A model generated the notes under the pieces. It saw only the letters and a program-made list of their open reading frames with translations, did no database searches and was not told where the DNA came from. Of a DNA stretch of 64,000 nucleotides, positions 29,799 to 41,387 are shown in pieces; position 1 is the stretch's first letter, and every line of letters starts with the position of its first letter. Made by a program: the position numbers and the translations under genes. The stretch comes from Actinomadura sp. NBRC 104425 (GTDB lineage Bacteria; Actinomycetota; Actinomycetes; Streptosporangiales; Streptosporangiaceae). The stretch lies in the NCBI RefSeq assembly GCF_030269545.1, contig NZ_BSTN01000001.1, positions 575,204 through 639,203 of the forward strand. Direction: 5' to 3'.

Positions 29799-30794
29799 TC
29801 AGCCGGAGACGGGGGCGGTGTCGGGGGTCAGGTCGGCGTCGCCGGTTGCGCCCTGGCGGGTGGCGCGGCGGCCCAGGACGACGACGTAGGCCAGGAAGGC
29901 GGCCTCCGCGACGACGCCGATGCCGACGCGCAGCCAGGTGATGTGCACCCAGCCCGTCACGAAGCCCTCGATGAGCCCGGACACCAGCAGCACCCCGACC
30001 AGGCCGATGGCGACCGCCACGCACGTCCGGCCCTCCTCGGCCAGGGCCTGGCCGCGCCGCCGCGGCCCCGGATCGATGACCGTCCAGCCGATCTTGAGGC
30101 CGGCGGCGCACGCCAGGTAGACGGCGGTCAGCTCCAGCAGGCCGTGCGGCAGGATCAGGCCGAAGAAGACGTCGCCCTTGCCGTGGGCGAACATCAGCCC
30201 GGCCGTGACGCCGAGATTCAGCTGGTTGAGCAGCAGCACGTACAGGGTGGGTATGCCCAGCAGGATCCCGAAGATCAGCGCGACCGCCGAGACCCAGGCG
30301 TTGTTCATCCACACCTGGAAGGCGAACGAGGCCGCCGAGTGCTCGACGTAGTAGTTGGCGAAGTCGTGCTCGACCAGCTCGCGGATCTCGTACGGGGTCG
30401 CGATCGCCGCCTGCACCTCCGGGTTGCGCGCCACCCACACGCCGAGGACCAGGGCCAGCAGGTTGCCCAGCAGGGCGTTGCCGAGCCACCACCATTTGAG
30501 CCGGTAGGCGATGGCGGGGAACGAGCGGGTGGCGAAGTTCCCCACGTCGCGCCACAGCGGCGCCTGTGCCCCGCCCACGGTCGCCCGGGCCCGCGCCACC
30601 AGCGACGACAACCGGCCGACCAGCATCGGATCGGGCGCGCTGGAGCGCACCACGGACAGGTGGGTGGCGGTGCGCTGGTACAGCTCGACCAGTTCGTCAA
30701 CCTCCGCCCCGGTCAGTTTGCGGCTCTTGTTGATGAGCTGCTCCAGGCGGCGCCACTCGTCGTTATGGGCGGCCACGTAGGCATCGACGTCCAC
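29799..30794 (-). CDS. Stage II sporulation protein M (SpoIIM) family membrane protein
   Basis: 331-aa integral membrane protein. A helical soluble N-terminus (about 1-95) is followed by about six membrane segments. Family motifs include NNAWVSAVALIFGILLGIPT, AHGKGDVFFGLILPHGLLEL and the PGPRRRGQAL loop. In endospore formers SpoIIM works with SpoIID and SpoIIP in engulfment; in actinobacteria the homologues sit beside RDD and MoxR/DUF58 genes with unknown role. GTG start at 30794, with no clear ribosome site. It is divergent from the RDD gene. Confidence 0.85.
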   Translation of the reverse strand: MDVDAYVAAHNDEWRRLEQLINKSRKLTGAEVDELVELYQRTATHLSVVRSSAPDPMLVGRLSSLVARARATVGGAQAPLWRDVGNFATRSFPAIAYRLKWWWLGNALLGNLLALVLGVWVARNPEVQAAIATPYEIRELVEHDFANYYVEHSAASFAFQVWMNNAWVSAVALIFGILLGIPTLYVLLLNQLNLGVTAGLMFAHGKGDVFFGLILPHGLLELTAVYLACAAGLKIGWTVIDPGPRRRGQALAEEGRTCVAVAIGLVGVLLVSGLIEGFVTGWVHITWLRVGIGVVAEAAFLAYVVVLGRRATRQGATGDADLTPDTAPVSG

Positions 30795-30876
30795 CCGGCG
30801 AGACTAACGCCTGCCCGGCCACCCGTGCGGAACGGGCAGAATGGGGGGTCCCAGCCCCCACCCTGGAGGACCGGAC

Positions 30877-32112
30877 ATGGCCGAACTCGTCACCGGTGAG
30901 GCCGTCGCGCTCGACATCCGGGTGGCGCGGCTGGCCAGCCGGGGCTGCGCCTTCCTGCTGGACCTGGCCCTCCAGACGACGCTGCTCAACCTCGGCCTGT
31001 CCCTGGTGAGCCTGACCTCGCTGGTCGCCGACGAGGCGTGGACCATCGGGCTGAGCATCGCGACGACGGTGACGGTGCTGGTGGGCTATCCGTGCGTGTG
31101 CGAGACGCTGTCCCGCGGCCGCACGCTCGGCAAGCTGGCGCTGGGCCTGCGCGTGGTGGCCGACGACGGCGGGCCGGTGCGGTTCCGCCAGACGCTGGTG
31201 CGGGGGCTGGCCGCAACGGTGGAGCTGTGGTCGCTGGCGGCGGCTCCCGCGCTGCTGACCTCGCTGGGCAACCGGCGCGGCAAGCGTCTGGGGGACCTGT
31301 TCGCCGGGACGATCGTCATCCAGGAGCGGGTGCCGCACGGGCCGGTGTTCGGACCGGTCGCGGTGATGCCGCCGCAGCTGGCCGGGTGGGCGCAGCGGCT
31401 GGAGCTGTCGCTGCTGCCGGACGGGCTGGCGCTGGCGGCGCGCCAGTACCTGGCCCGGTTCTGGGAGCTGCTGCCGGAGGTGCGGGACGCGCTCGGCGCG
31501 CGGATCACCGAGCAGGTGTTCGCCGTGGTGAGCCCGCCCCCTCCGGCTGGGGTGCGGCCCGAGATCGTCCTGTCGGCGGTGCTGGCCGAACGCCGCCGCC
31601 GCGACGAGTGGCGGCTCGCCCAGCGCCGCGCCCGCCGCATGCGCATGACCGTCCCCGCCGCGGCGTGGCCCGGGGAGCCGGCGATGGCGGTGGCCGGGCC
31701 GCCTCCTGCCGCGGCCGTCCCGCAGGGGCCGCCCCGGCCGCCCGCGTTCAGCGCGCCGAGGCCTGGGCAGCCTCAGTTCCTTCCTCCGCACGATTACGGC
31801 TCCGGGCCCTATCAGGACGTGCTGCACCGGCAGAACGCCGCGTACGGCCCCGCCTACGGCGCTCCGCAGGGCCCTGCGACGGCGGGCATCCCCCAGGCGG
31901 TTCCGACAGGCGCACCGCAGGCACCCGTAGGCGCACCGCCGGCCCCGTCGGCCGCTCCCTCGCAGACCCCTCCGATGGGCGCGCCTTCCGCTCCGTCAGG
32001 CGATCACCCGCAGGCGCCTCCAGCACAGGCGCCGCAGGCACCGTCGTGGGCCCCTGTGCCCGGAACCCCGCCGGCGGGCGGCCCACCCGCGACTCCCCCG
32101 AGGACGCCGTAA
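30877..32112 (+). CDS. RDD-family membrane protein with Pro-rich tail
   Basis: 411-aa protein. The RDD domain (about 1-150) starts VALDIRVARLASRGCAFLLD, contains the hallmark Arg and Asp residues, and has GRTLGKLALGLRVV in its loop. A soluble helical part (about 170-270) follows, then a long disordered Pro/Ala/Gln tail. RDD proteins have been linked to transport, some to Na+/H+ exchange; here the function is unknown. The start ATG at 30877 has GGAGG upstream. The divergent SpoIIM-like neighbour is a conserved pairing in actinobacteria. Confidence 0.85.
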   Translation: MAELVTGEAVALDIRVARLASRGCAFLLDLALQTTLLNLGLSLVSLTSLVADEAWTIGLSIATTVTVLVGYPCVCETLSRGRTLGKLALGLRVVADDGGPVRFRQTLVRGLAATVELWSLAAAPALLTSLGNRRGKRLGDLFAGTIVIQERVPHGPVFGPVAVMPPQLAGWAQRLELSLLPDGLALAARQYLARFWELLPEVRDALGARITEQVFAVVSPPPPAGVRPEIVLSAVLAERRRRDEWRLAQRRARRMRMTVPAAAWPGEPAMAVAGPPPAAAVPQGPPRPPAFSAPRPGQPQFLPPHDYGSGPYQDVLHRQNAAYGPAYGAPQGPATAGIPQAVPTGAPQAPVGAPPAPSAAPSQTPPMGAPSAPSGDHPQAPPAQAPQAPSWAPVPGTPPAGGPPATPPRTP

Positions 32113-32233
32113 GCGTCCCCGCGACGGCCCGCAGATGCAGCCCCTGGCGGCGTTCCAGTGGTGCCCCGCAGGTCTGAAAGGGGCGGCTGATGACGCGGGT
32201 GCCCGTCGTTCGCGCTGTGGGTTGCCGCGGGGG

Positions 32234-32271
32234 ACGGTGCGGGCCGGGCGGGGTGCCGCGGCCCGCACCGT
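32234..32271. terminator. Terminator between the RDD gene and the carboxypeptidase gene
   Basis: A 13-bp perfect inverted repeat (32234-32246 with 32259-32271) has a 12-nt loop. It lies between convergent genes, just past the carboxypeptidase stop on the minus strand. There is no U-tract. Confidence 0.6.
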
Positions 32272-32276
32272 GAGCG

Positions 32277-33557
32277 TCACGCGCCGCAGTACTGGGCCTG
32301 CTTGCCGATGGCGCGGTACGGGCAGTCGGCGTACTCGGCGAGCGTCAGCAGAGCTTCGCGGTTGCGTTGCGTCAGCGTCTCGATGTTGGCCGGGGACGGG
32401 TAGAAGCTGCCGCCCGCCAGCTCGAAGCTGAACGAGAAGATGCGCTGGTCGCCCCACGTCCAGTCGTCCGAGCTGCCGTCGGTGATGTACAGGTCGCTGG
32501 ACTGCTGCGGGGTGTAGCCGTTGGAGGCGGCCAGTTGGCGGCCGATGGTGCGGTGGGTGGCCTCCTCGTCCGCCGACATGGCGCCCGCCACGGTGTCGGC
32601 GTAGGTGTAGCCGAACGGCCACAGCACCAGTCCGCCGTAGGAGTGGATGTCCAGGAAGATCTTGATCTGCTGGACGCCGCCCACCCGGCGGCTGCGGACG
32701 AAGTCGGCGATCGCCTTGGTCTCGGGGGCCGACTCGGCCGCGGTGCCGCGGTAGGTCTCGCTGGAGCCGGAGGAGGACGAGCCGCCGCAGCAGCCCCACC
32801 GGTAGGCGAAGTTGCGGTTCAGGTCGGTGCCGGTCGAGGTCGGGTTGGGCTGGCGGTTCTTGCGCCAGCCGCGCCCGGCGGAGGTGTCGCTGGTCATGTC
32901 GTAGACCTGGCCGTCCGGGTTGGTGATCGGGATGATCCAGATCTCCCGGGAGTCCACCAGGTCGGTGATCCGGCTGGTGGAGCCGTACTCGCCGGTCAGG
33001 ATGCCGATGAAGTACAGCGCCTGCTCGTTGGTCAGCCGTTCGCGGGCGTGGATGTTGGCGATGTAGAGCACCTCGGGCTCGTTCTCGTCCGCCGCCACGT
33101 TGTCGCTGATCTTCACGCCGACGATGTCACGGCCCTGGTAGGAGCGTCCGGCCACGAACTTGCGCGCGATCTGCGGGTGGGCGGCCACCACCGCGTCGAT
33201 CTCCGCCAGGGTCTCGGCGTAGGTGTGGTAGGAGGTGGCGGCGGCGGTCGGGCCCGGCTCGGGCGTCGTCAGCGCGGTGACCCGCAGGCCGAGCCGCCGG
33301 ATGGCGGCGATCTCGGCCGGGAGGGCGCTGACCTCCAGCGTTCCGTCCGCCCGGACGGTGTCGATGGCCGCGCCGGTGCGGGCGACCCGGGTGCGCTGCT
33401 CGGCGGTGCGCGCCCCGGTGACCAGGTACCGGTCGGATTCGGGGCCGCCGGGGGCGGACGCGCCGGCGGCGGTCGGCAGGGCGACGAGGACGAGGGCCAG
33501 CGCGGCGAGCACCGCGCCGAGCACGCGCGGCCGCGGGGACCTTCGGGGGATGACCAT
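32277..33557 (-). CDS. Secreted M14 zinc carboxypeptidase
   Basis: 426-aa exported enzyme. The signal peptide (about 1-33) ends PTAAGASA. A propeptide of about 75 residues precedes the M14 domain. Zinc ligands are His170 and Glu173 in NIHARER and His305 in DIHSYGG; the catalytic Glu is Glu379 in FSFELAGG. Substrate-binding motifs include NPDG and DLNRNF. The Gly/Ser loop with CCGGSSSSGSS is typical of actinobacterial homologues. The ATG at 33557 has GGAG 8 nt upstream. It probably trims extracellular peptides. Confidence 0.92.
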   Translation of the reverse strand: MVIPRRSPRPRVLGAVLAALALVLVALPTAAGASAPGGPESDRYLVTGARTAEQRTRVARTGAAIDTVRADGTLEVSALPAEIAAIRRLGLRVTALTTPEPGPTAAATSYHTYAETLAEIDAVVAAHPQIARKFVAGRSYQGRDIVGVKISDNVAADENEPEVLYIANIHARERLTNEQALYFIGILTGEYGSTSRITDLVDSREIWIIPITNPDGQVYDMTSDTSAGRGWRKNRQPNPTSTGTDLNRNFAYRWGCCGGSSSSGSSETYRGTAAESAPETKAIADFVRSRRVGGVQQIKIFLDIHSYGGLVLWPFGYTYADTVAGAMSADEEATHRTIGRQLAASNGYTPQQSSDLYITDGSSDDWTWGDQRIFSFSFELAGGSFYPSPANIETLTQRNREALLTLAEYADCPYRAIGKQAQYCGA

Positions 33558-33825
33558 GGGGGGCGACTCCTGACCGTTCGTCGACGGCACGCGCCGGGCC
33601 CCGGGCGGGGGCGGGGCGCCCGGCGCGGCAGGGGGTTCGGGTTGTCGGGAGGGTCACGAGCGCTCGCGATGCAGACACCATGACCGTCGGCACCGGACTT
33701 GGCAATGGCGGCGCCGACCTGCGGGGCCGCGGCCCCGTAAGGGCGTCCGCGCAGGTCGCGGGGCGGTTTTCAGTCGCGTTCGATACGGAGGCTGAAATTT
33801 CAAAAGGGCCGGTTGAAAGGCGCTC

Positions 33826-34428
33826 TCACGGGCCGAGGTCGCCCAGGTGGGGCGGGGAGTCCAGGTCGGTCAGCTCGATGCCGGGCGCCGCGACGACCAC
33901 GTCCCCGGCGATGTGGATCTCGTCGGTCTCGCCCGTGGCCAGGTCGGCGATCTCGTACCGCGCGACGGGCAGCGGCTCGGTGTCGGTCTCGTAGGCGGTG
34001 ACCTCGGCGAGCCGCCAGCGTTGCGCCACCGTCAGCGCCGACAGGGCGGGGCCGGCGAGCCGGACGAGAGCGACATCGGCCTGCTCTCCCTCGGCCAGGC
34101 GCAGCGACCGCGCGACCGCCACCAGGAACCCCGGCGACTCCCCCAGGAATCCGTAGGCGCGGGCGTCGTGCTCGGCCGCCTCGCCGCCGGTGTCCGCCTG
34201 CCGGGCACCGCGCACCCAGGCCAGCCGGTGGCCGGTGACGCCGCCGCGGACCCACCAGTCGCCGGCCAGCACCTCGACCCGGATCTGCCGCCACCGCGCG
34301 TCCACGACCACGTCGGTGCGGCGGCCGTCGGAGCGTTCGCCGACGTACCGCCAGCCGCCCGGCCCGGGGGCGCACTGGAAGCGCTCCTCGACCTCGTCCT
34401 CGACGTGCAGGTAGGTTCCGCGCGGCAC
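33826..34428 (-). CDS. Conserved hypothetical protein
   Basis: 200-aa soluble protein of unknown function. I do not recognise the family. It has Trp-rich beta-type segments such as VVVDARWRQIRVEV and GDWWVRGGVTGHRLAWVRG, and a closing part with YEIADLATGETDEIHIAGDVVVAAPGIEL written as two adjacent stretches. No signal peptide or membrane segment is seen. GTG start at 34428. It lies 21 bp after the archaeal-type AHCY gene on the same strand, so the two are probably co-transcribed. Confidence 0.7.
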   Translation of the reverse strand: MPRGTYLHVEDEVEERFQCAPGPGGWRYVGERSDGRRTDVVVDARWRQIRVEVLAGDWWVRGGVTGHRLAWVRGARQADTGGEAAEHDARAYGFLGESPGFLVAVARSLRLAEGEQADVALVRLAGPALSALTVAQRWRLAEVTAYETDTEPLPVARYEIADLATGETDEIHIAGDVVVAAPGIELTDLDSPPHLGDLGP

Positions 34429-34449
34429 GTCCGAAACGCTACCGGCCGC

Positions 34450-36049
<1,600 letters not shown>

Positions 36050-36080
36050 GGCCGGGGGCGGAGGGTGTCCGCCCCCGGCC
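36050..36080 (-). terminator. ahcY terminator
   Basis: A perfect 13-bp stem (36050-36062 with 36068-36080) with a 5-nt loop, immediately after the ahcY stop on the minus strand. The U-tract is poor. Confidence 0.7.
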
Positions 36081-36086
36081 GGCCGC

Positions 36087-37517
<1,431 letters not shown>

Positions 37518-37729
37518 GCTTTCGTAGCTCCTTCGGTGACTCGGGAACCCGGTCCGCGGCATCGGATGATCGGGCGCCGCCCGCGGGCCCGGCTCACCGC
37601 CGGCGGGAGCGGGCGCGAACGGTCGATCACGGGGCGTCGGTCCGGTCTGGTCGCGAGTCTAGGCGCGGCAGCGGGCTGCGGGCACGGCCGAAAGGGACTT
37701 TCTGCCATTGATTTGTCAGAATCGAGGCC

Positions 37730-38095
37730 ATGCGTATCACGGAGGCCGCCCGACGGCTCGGCACGTCCCCCCGGATGCTGCGCTACCGGGAGAGCCTTGG
37801 CCTGCTGCCCGCCACCCGCGAGTCCGCGCCGGGACGAAACGGTCGGCGCGGCGGCGGCCACCGGCAGTTCGGCGAGACCGAGCTGCGGGCCGTGGCGCTC
37901 GCCCTCGAACTGGAGAAGCGCTACGACATCGGCCCGGCCGAGCTGGCCTTCGGGCTGCGCGTGCTGGCCGAGCCGGAGGTGCAGGCGCGCGTCCGCGAGC
38001 TGGGCGAGCGCATCGGCCGCCTGTCGGCGCCGCCGACCCGCGCCCTCGACTTCGAGAAGGAGAAGGCGCTGCGCCTCCTCCAGCGCCGCCGCTGA
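37730..38095 (+). CDS. Small MerR-family regulator
   Basis: 121-aa regulator. The N-terminal winged helix-turn-helix begins MRITEAARRLGTSPRMLRYR, with a Gly/Arg-rich wing (GRNGRRGGGHRQF). The C-terminal helix is short and has no cysteine cluster, so metal sensing is unlikely. It is divergent from ahcY with about 210 bp between, making ahcY and itself the likely targets; this is inference. It ends convergent with the next response regulator. Confidence 0.85.
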   Translation: MRITEAARRLGTSPRMLRYRESLGLLPATRESAPGRNGRRGGGHRQFGETELRAVALALELEKRYDIGPAELAFGLRVLAEPEVQARVRELGERIGRLSAPPTRALDFEKEKALRLLQRRR

Positions 38096-38300
38096 CACCC
38101 CGCCGCCCGCTGCGCGCCGGCCGACGGCTGACGAGGGCGCCACGAGACGGTGGGCGACGAAGGGGCAGGCCGCACAGCGGGATGGGCAAGCAGAGCGACA
38201 CCCTCGCCGGCGCATTCGACCGACCGCCTCGCGCAGCGGTGCGGCTCGGTGCGGCAGCAGCGCGCGGGCCGCACTGGAGGCGGCGCCGCCGGGCACGAAG

Positions 38301-38981
38301 TCAGGAGCGGCGCAGGTCGTTCTCGCCGGGGACGACGACGCCGGACTCGTAGGCGAGCATGACCGCCTGGGCGCGGTCGCGCACGCCCAGCTTGGTGAAC
38401 ACGCGGGCCACGTGCGTCTTGACGGTGTGCTCGCTGACGACCAGCCGTTCGGCGATCTCGCTGTTGGACAGGCCGCCCGCGATCAACGTCAGCACCTCGG
38501 TCTCGCGGGCGGTGAGCGTGGACAGCTCGGCCGGGGCCCGCGGGCGGCTGCGGCGCTGGCGGGTGAACTCGCGGATCAGTCGCCCGGTCACCTGCGGGGC
38601 CAGCAGCGAGTCGCCGCGCGCGACCACCCGCACGGCCGACACCAGCTCGTCGGCGGTGGCGTCCTTGAGCAGGAAGCCGCTCGCGCCCACCGCCAGCGCC
38701 TCGTAGACGTACTCGTCGACGTCGAAGGTGGTCAGCACCAGCACCCGCACGTTGTCGGCGCCGGGACGCTCCAGGATGCGGCGGGTGGCCTCGATGCCGT
38801 CCATGCCGGGCATCCGGATGTCCATGACCACCACGTCGGGGCGGTGCAGCTCGGCCAGCCGCACCGCCTCGCGGCCGTCGCCGGCCTCCCCGACCACCGA
38901 GATGTCGGGCTGGGCGGCCAGCAGCGCGGCGAACCCGGCGCGCACGATCGTCTGGTCGTCGACGATCAGCACTTTGATCAA
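38301..38981 (-). CDS. NarL-family response regulator
   Basis: 226-aa regulator. The receiver has phospho-acceptor Asp54 in VVVMDIRMPG and the switch Thr in VLVLTTFD. The LuxR helix-turn-helix lies at about 155-215 (TARETEVLTLIAGGLSNSEI, SEHTVKTHVARVFTKL). The start is TTG at 38981, supported by GGGAGG 5 nt upstream. The partner kinase gene is directly upstream on the same strand. Confidence 0.93.
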   Translation of the reverse strand: MIKVLIVDDQTIVRAGFAALLAAQPDISVVGEAGDGREAVRLAELHRPDVVVMDIRMPGMDGIEATRRILERPGADNVRVLVLTTFDVDEYVYEALAVGASGFLLKDATADELVSAVRVVARGDSLLAPQVTGRLIREFTRQRRSRPRAPAELSTLTARETEVLTLIAGGLSNSEIAERLVVSEHTVKTHVARVFTKLGVRDRAQAVMLAYESGVVVPGENDLRRS

Positions 38982-39073
38982 TGCGACCTCCCCGGGGTGC
39001 CGACGGCGATCACGGACGCGTCCCGCCCGGTCCGCCGCGCCTCCCGCCGTCCCGCATCAGCCGCCCCTCTCGC

Positions 39074-40654
39074 TCAACCCGAGCCGCGTCCCCCATCCGC
39101 CGAGGAGACCGGCAGTTCGGCCTCCACCACGAAGCCGCCGTCCTCGGCGGGCCCGGCGGAGAACCTCCCGCCCAGCATGGTCGCACGTTCCCGCATCCCG
39201 ACGAGACCGTGTCCGCCGCCCGGTTCCGCCGCGGGCGCCCCCTCCAGGCGGGTGGCCCCGGACGGACCGGCCCCGGCGGCCGCGGGATCCAGCACCGCGG
39301 TACGGGCCGGCGACCCGTCCCGGTTCAGCACCATGGTGGGTGCCGAGCCGCCGTCGTCAACCACCCGGACGGAGAGCCTGTCGGGCAGATAGGTCAGTTC
39401 CACCTTGACCTCGGCGCCGGGCGCGTGGCGGCGCGCGTTGGTGAGGGCCTCCTGGACGATCCGGTACGCCGACAGCTCGACCGTCGTGGACAGCGTGCGC
39501 GGCTCCCCCCGGATGCTCAGATCGGCCTTGCCGCCGGCGCCGCGGTGCTGCTCGATCAGGCCGGGCAGCTCCTCCAGCCGCGGCTGCGGCGCCGACTCCG
39601 GTTCGGCGCCGGCGTCGGCGCGCAGCACGCTGAGCAGGCGGCGCATCTCCACCAGCGCCTCCCGGGCGGTGCGGGCGATCTCGGCGTAGCCTTCGCGGGC
39701 CTCGGGGGACAGGTCCCGCATCGTGTACGGCGCGGTCTCGGCCTGCACGGCGATCATGGAGACGGAGTGGGCGACCACGTCGTGCAGCTCGCGGGCGATG
39801 CGGGCCCGTTCGCGCATCACCGCCTGCTCGCGCTGCACGGCGGTGAGCCGGGTGAGGGTCTCGCTGGTGCGCTCGTCCGCCTCCGCCTGGGTGCGTCCGG
39901 CGGTCTCCAGGGTGCGGCGGGCGTCGCCGAGGCCGATGGCGGCCAGCACGACGAGCACGGCGGCGGGCCACGGGATGCGGTCCAGGGTGTCGGTGGCCAG
40001 GTACACGACGGCGACGGTGACCACGCTGCCGGCCGCCAGCACGCCGGTGGATTGCCGGGGCAGGCGGCGGCCCAGCGTGTACAGCGTGTAGAGCGCGGCG
40101 AACGCGGTGGTGACCAGCAGCGTCTGCCCGGTGAGCAGCCCGGCGGCGTACGCGCCGAGGACCATCGCCGCCACCGGCCGCAGGAACTCCTCCCGCCATC
40201 CCAGCGGCAGCGTCGCGGCGACCGCGAACCCGCCGGCCACGCTGATCGGCGAGTCGGTGCGCGGCGCCAGCTCGGCCAGCGCCGCGACGGTGAGGGCCAG
40301 GCCGGTGAGCGGGGCGAAGTACCACGCCTGGGTGAACTCGGTCCACGCGTTGATCCAGCGGGGCAGCGGGGCGGTGGCGTCGCCCGGCGCCATGACGCGG
40401 GTGCCGCCGTCGCGCACCCCCTGGGCCCCGGCCGGTGCGGGCGGGGTGCGGCGCGCGGTTCCGTACAGCTTGGCGCCGATGCGGGCGGCCAGCGGACGCA
40501 GCAAGCGGCCGATGCCGGTCAGGGCCCACAGCAGCAGCTGCCCCAGTCCCGCCACGACGCGTCCGGACAGCCGCCACGCGTGGTGGGCGAGCGTCGGGCC
40601 GATGCGGGTCGGCGGTGCGTTCGGTGGTCGCTGGTCACTGGTCACGTTCTCCAT
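39074..40654 (-). CDS. Two-component sensor histidine kinase (HisKA_3 type)
   Basis: 526-aa membrane sensor. About five membrane helices lie in 115-242. The dimerisation/phospho-acceptor motif RARIARELHDVVAHSVS has phospho-His291. The ATPase domain follows, with the N box EALTNARRHAPG and a final GGHGLVGMRERATMLGG. A Pro/Ala insert lies between parts of the ATPase domain. ATG at 40654. It pairs with the NarL-type regulator 92 bp downstream. The signal is unknown. Confidence 0.92.
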   Translation of the reverse strand: MENVTSDQRPPNAPPTRIGPTLAHHAWRLSGRVVAGLGQLLLWALTGIGRLLRPLAARIGAKLYGTARRTPPAPAGAQGVRDGGTRVMAPGDATAPLPRWINAWTEFTQAWYFAPLTGLALTVAALAELAPRTDSPISVAGGFAVAATLPLGWREEFLRPVAAMVLGAYAAGLLTGQTLLVTTAFAALYTLYTLGRRLPRQSTGVLAAGSVVTVAVVYLATDTLDRIPWPAAVLVVLAAIGLGDARRTLETAGRTQAEADERTSETLTRLTAVQREQAVMRERARIARELHDVVAHSVSMIAVQAETAPYTMRDLSPEAREGYAEIARTAREALVEMRRLLSVLRADAGAEPESAPQPRLEELPGLIEQHRGAGGKADLSIRGEPRTLSTTVELSAYRIVQEALTNARRHAPGAEVKVELTYLPDRLSVRVVDDGGSAPTMVLNRDGSPARTAVLDPAAAGAGPSGATRLEGAPAAEPGGGHGLVGMRERATMLGGRFSAGPAEDGGFVVEAELPVSSADGGRGSG

Positions 40655-41052
40655 ACTGGCCGTTGCCCGGCTCGGCGCACCTCACCGTGCGGTGTTATGC
40701 CGACCAGTCGGATCCCTCTGGAGGACGACCCCGGTTCCCTCCTCTGGGACGACGTGCGCGGGACGGGGCGGCCCGTACTGTCGTAACCGTGACCGCGGGC
40801 GGCGGACCGCCGGCGTAGGGGGTTCGGCGGGCTGCCGCAGGTCACACCAGACCGTCCGGTTCAGGGGTCCGGGCGGACGCATGGGAAGGCGCCCTTGCCG
40901 GTTCGGCCGCGGAGCGTCTCTGCGGAGGCGCGGCCGGTCATGCCTGGGCTGGGGTCGACCGGCACCGCCTCGGCCGGGCCGGCGAGGGAGGCCGCCCCGT
41001 CGCACGACGGCCGACGAGACCGCGCCGCACCGACCCGATCTCCTTCCGGCGC
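40655..41052. other. Intergenic, no gene seen
   Basis: Left part of a 730-bp spacer between the kinase promoter side and the CDF transporter terminator. No frame here looks like a protein. The tandem repeat block follows. Confidence 0.5.
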
Positions 41053-41300
41053 ATCCCGCGTCCGATGCTCCACGACGCGGGCCCAAGGGGCCGAACAGAC
41101 CCGCACACGACCCCCCACAGCAGCAGGACGGCACCACACAGCACCCCCGGCACCGACCCCTCCCCCGGCGGCACATCGCACCTCCGACCCTCCACAACGC
41201 ACGCCCAAAGGACCGGACAGACACACACCCCCCACAGCAGCAGGACGGCACCACACAGCACCCCCGCATCCGAGCCCCCGGCGACACATCGCGCCTCCGA
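41053..41300. repeat. Imperfect tandem repeat with 117-bp period
   Basis: A 39-bp stretch at 41111-41149 recurs without change at 41228-41266. Flanking parts recur in degenerate form (a CCGATGCTCC/CCGACCCTCC block, then GCCCAAAGG), so there are about two units plus a partial third. The plus strand is rich in C and A and poor in G. No coding function is evident on either strand. Confidence 0.8.
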
Positions 41301-41338
41301 TGCTCGGCGACGTCGACGCGGGCCGGGCGGACACGCGA

Positions 41339-41374
41339 ACGGCCCGCTGCGTCCGCACGGACGCAGCGGGCCGT
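41339..41374. terminator. Terminator after the CDF transporter gene
   Basis: A perfect 16-bp stem (41339-41354 with 41359-41374) with a 4-nt loop, 13 nt beyond the CDF stop on the minus strand. Confidence 0.8.
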
Positions 41375-41387
41375 AACAGGACTCGGC

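Noticed and set aside
37518..37729. Possible SAH or SAM riboswitch upstream of ahcY
   Set aside because: The conserved core elements of the SAH riboswitch are not present in the leader; the region is just GC-rich with a normal ribosome site.
41053..41300. CRISPR-like array
   Set aside because: There are only about two to three units of 117 bp, repeats and spacers are not separable by length, and no cas genes are nearby.
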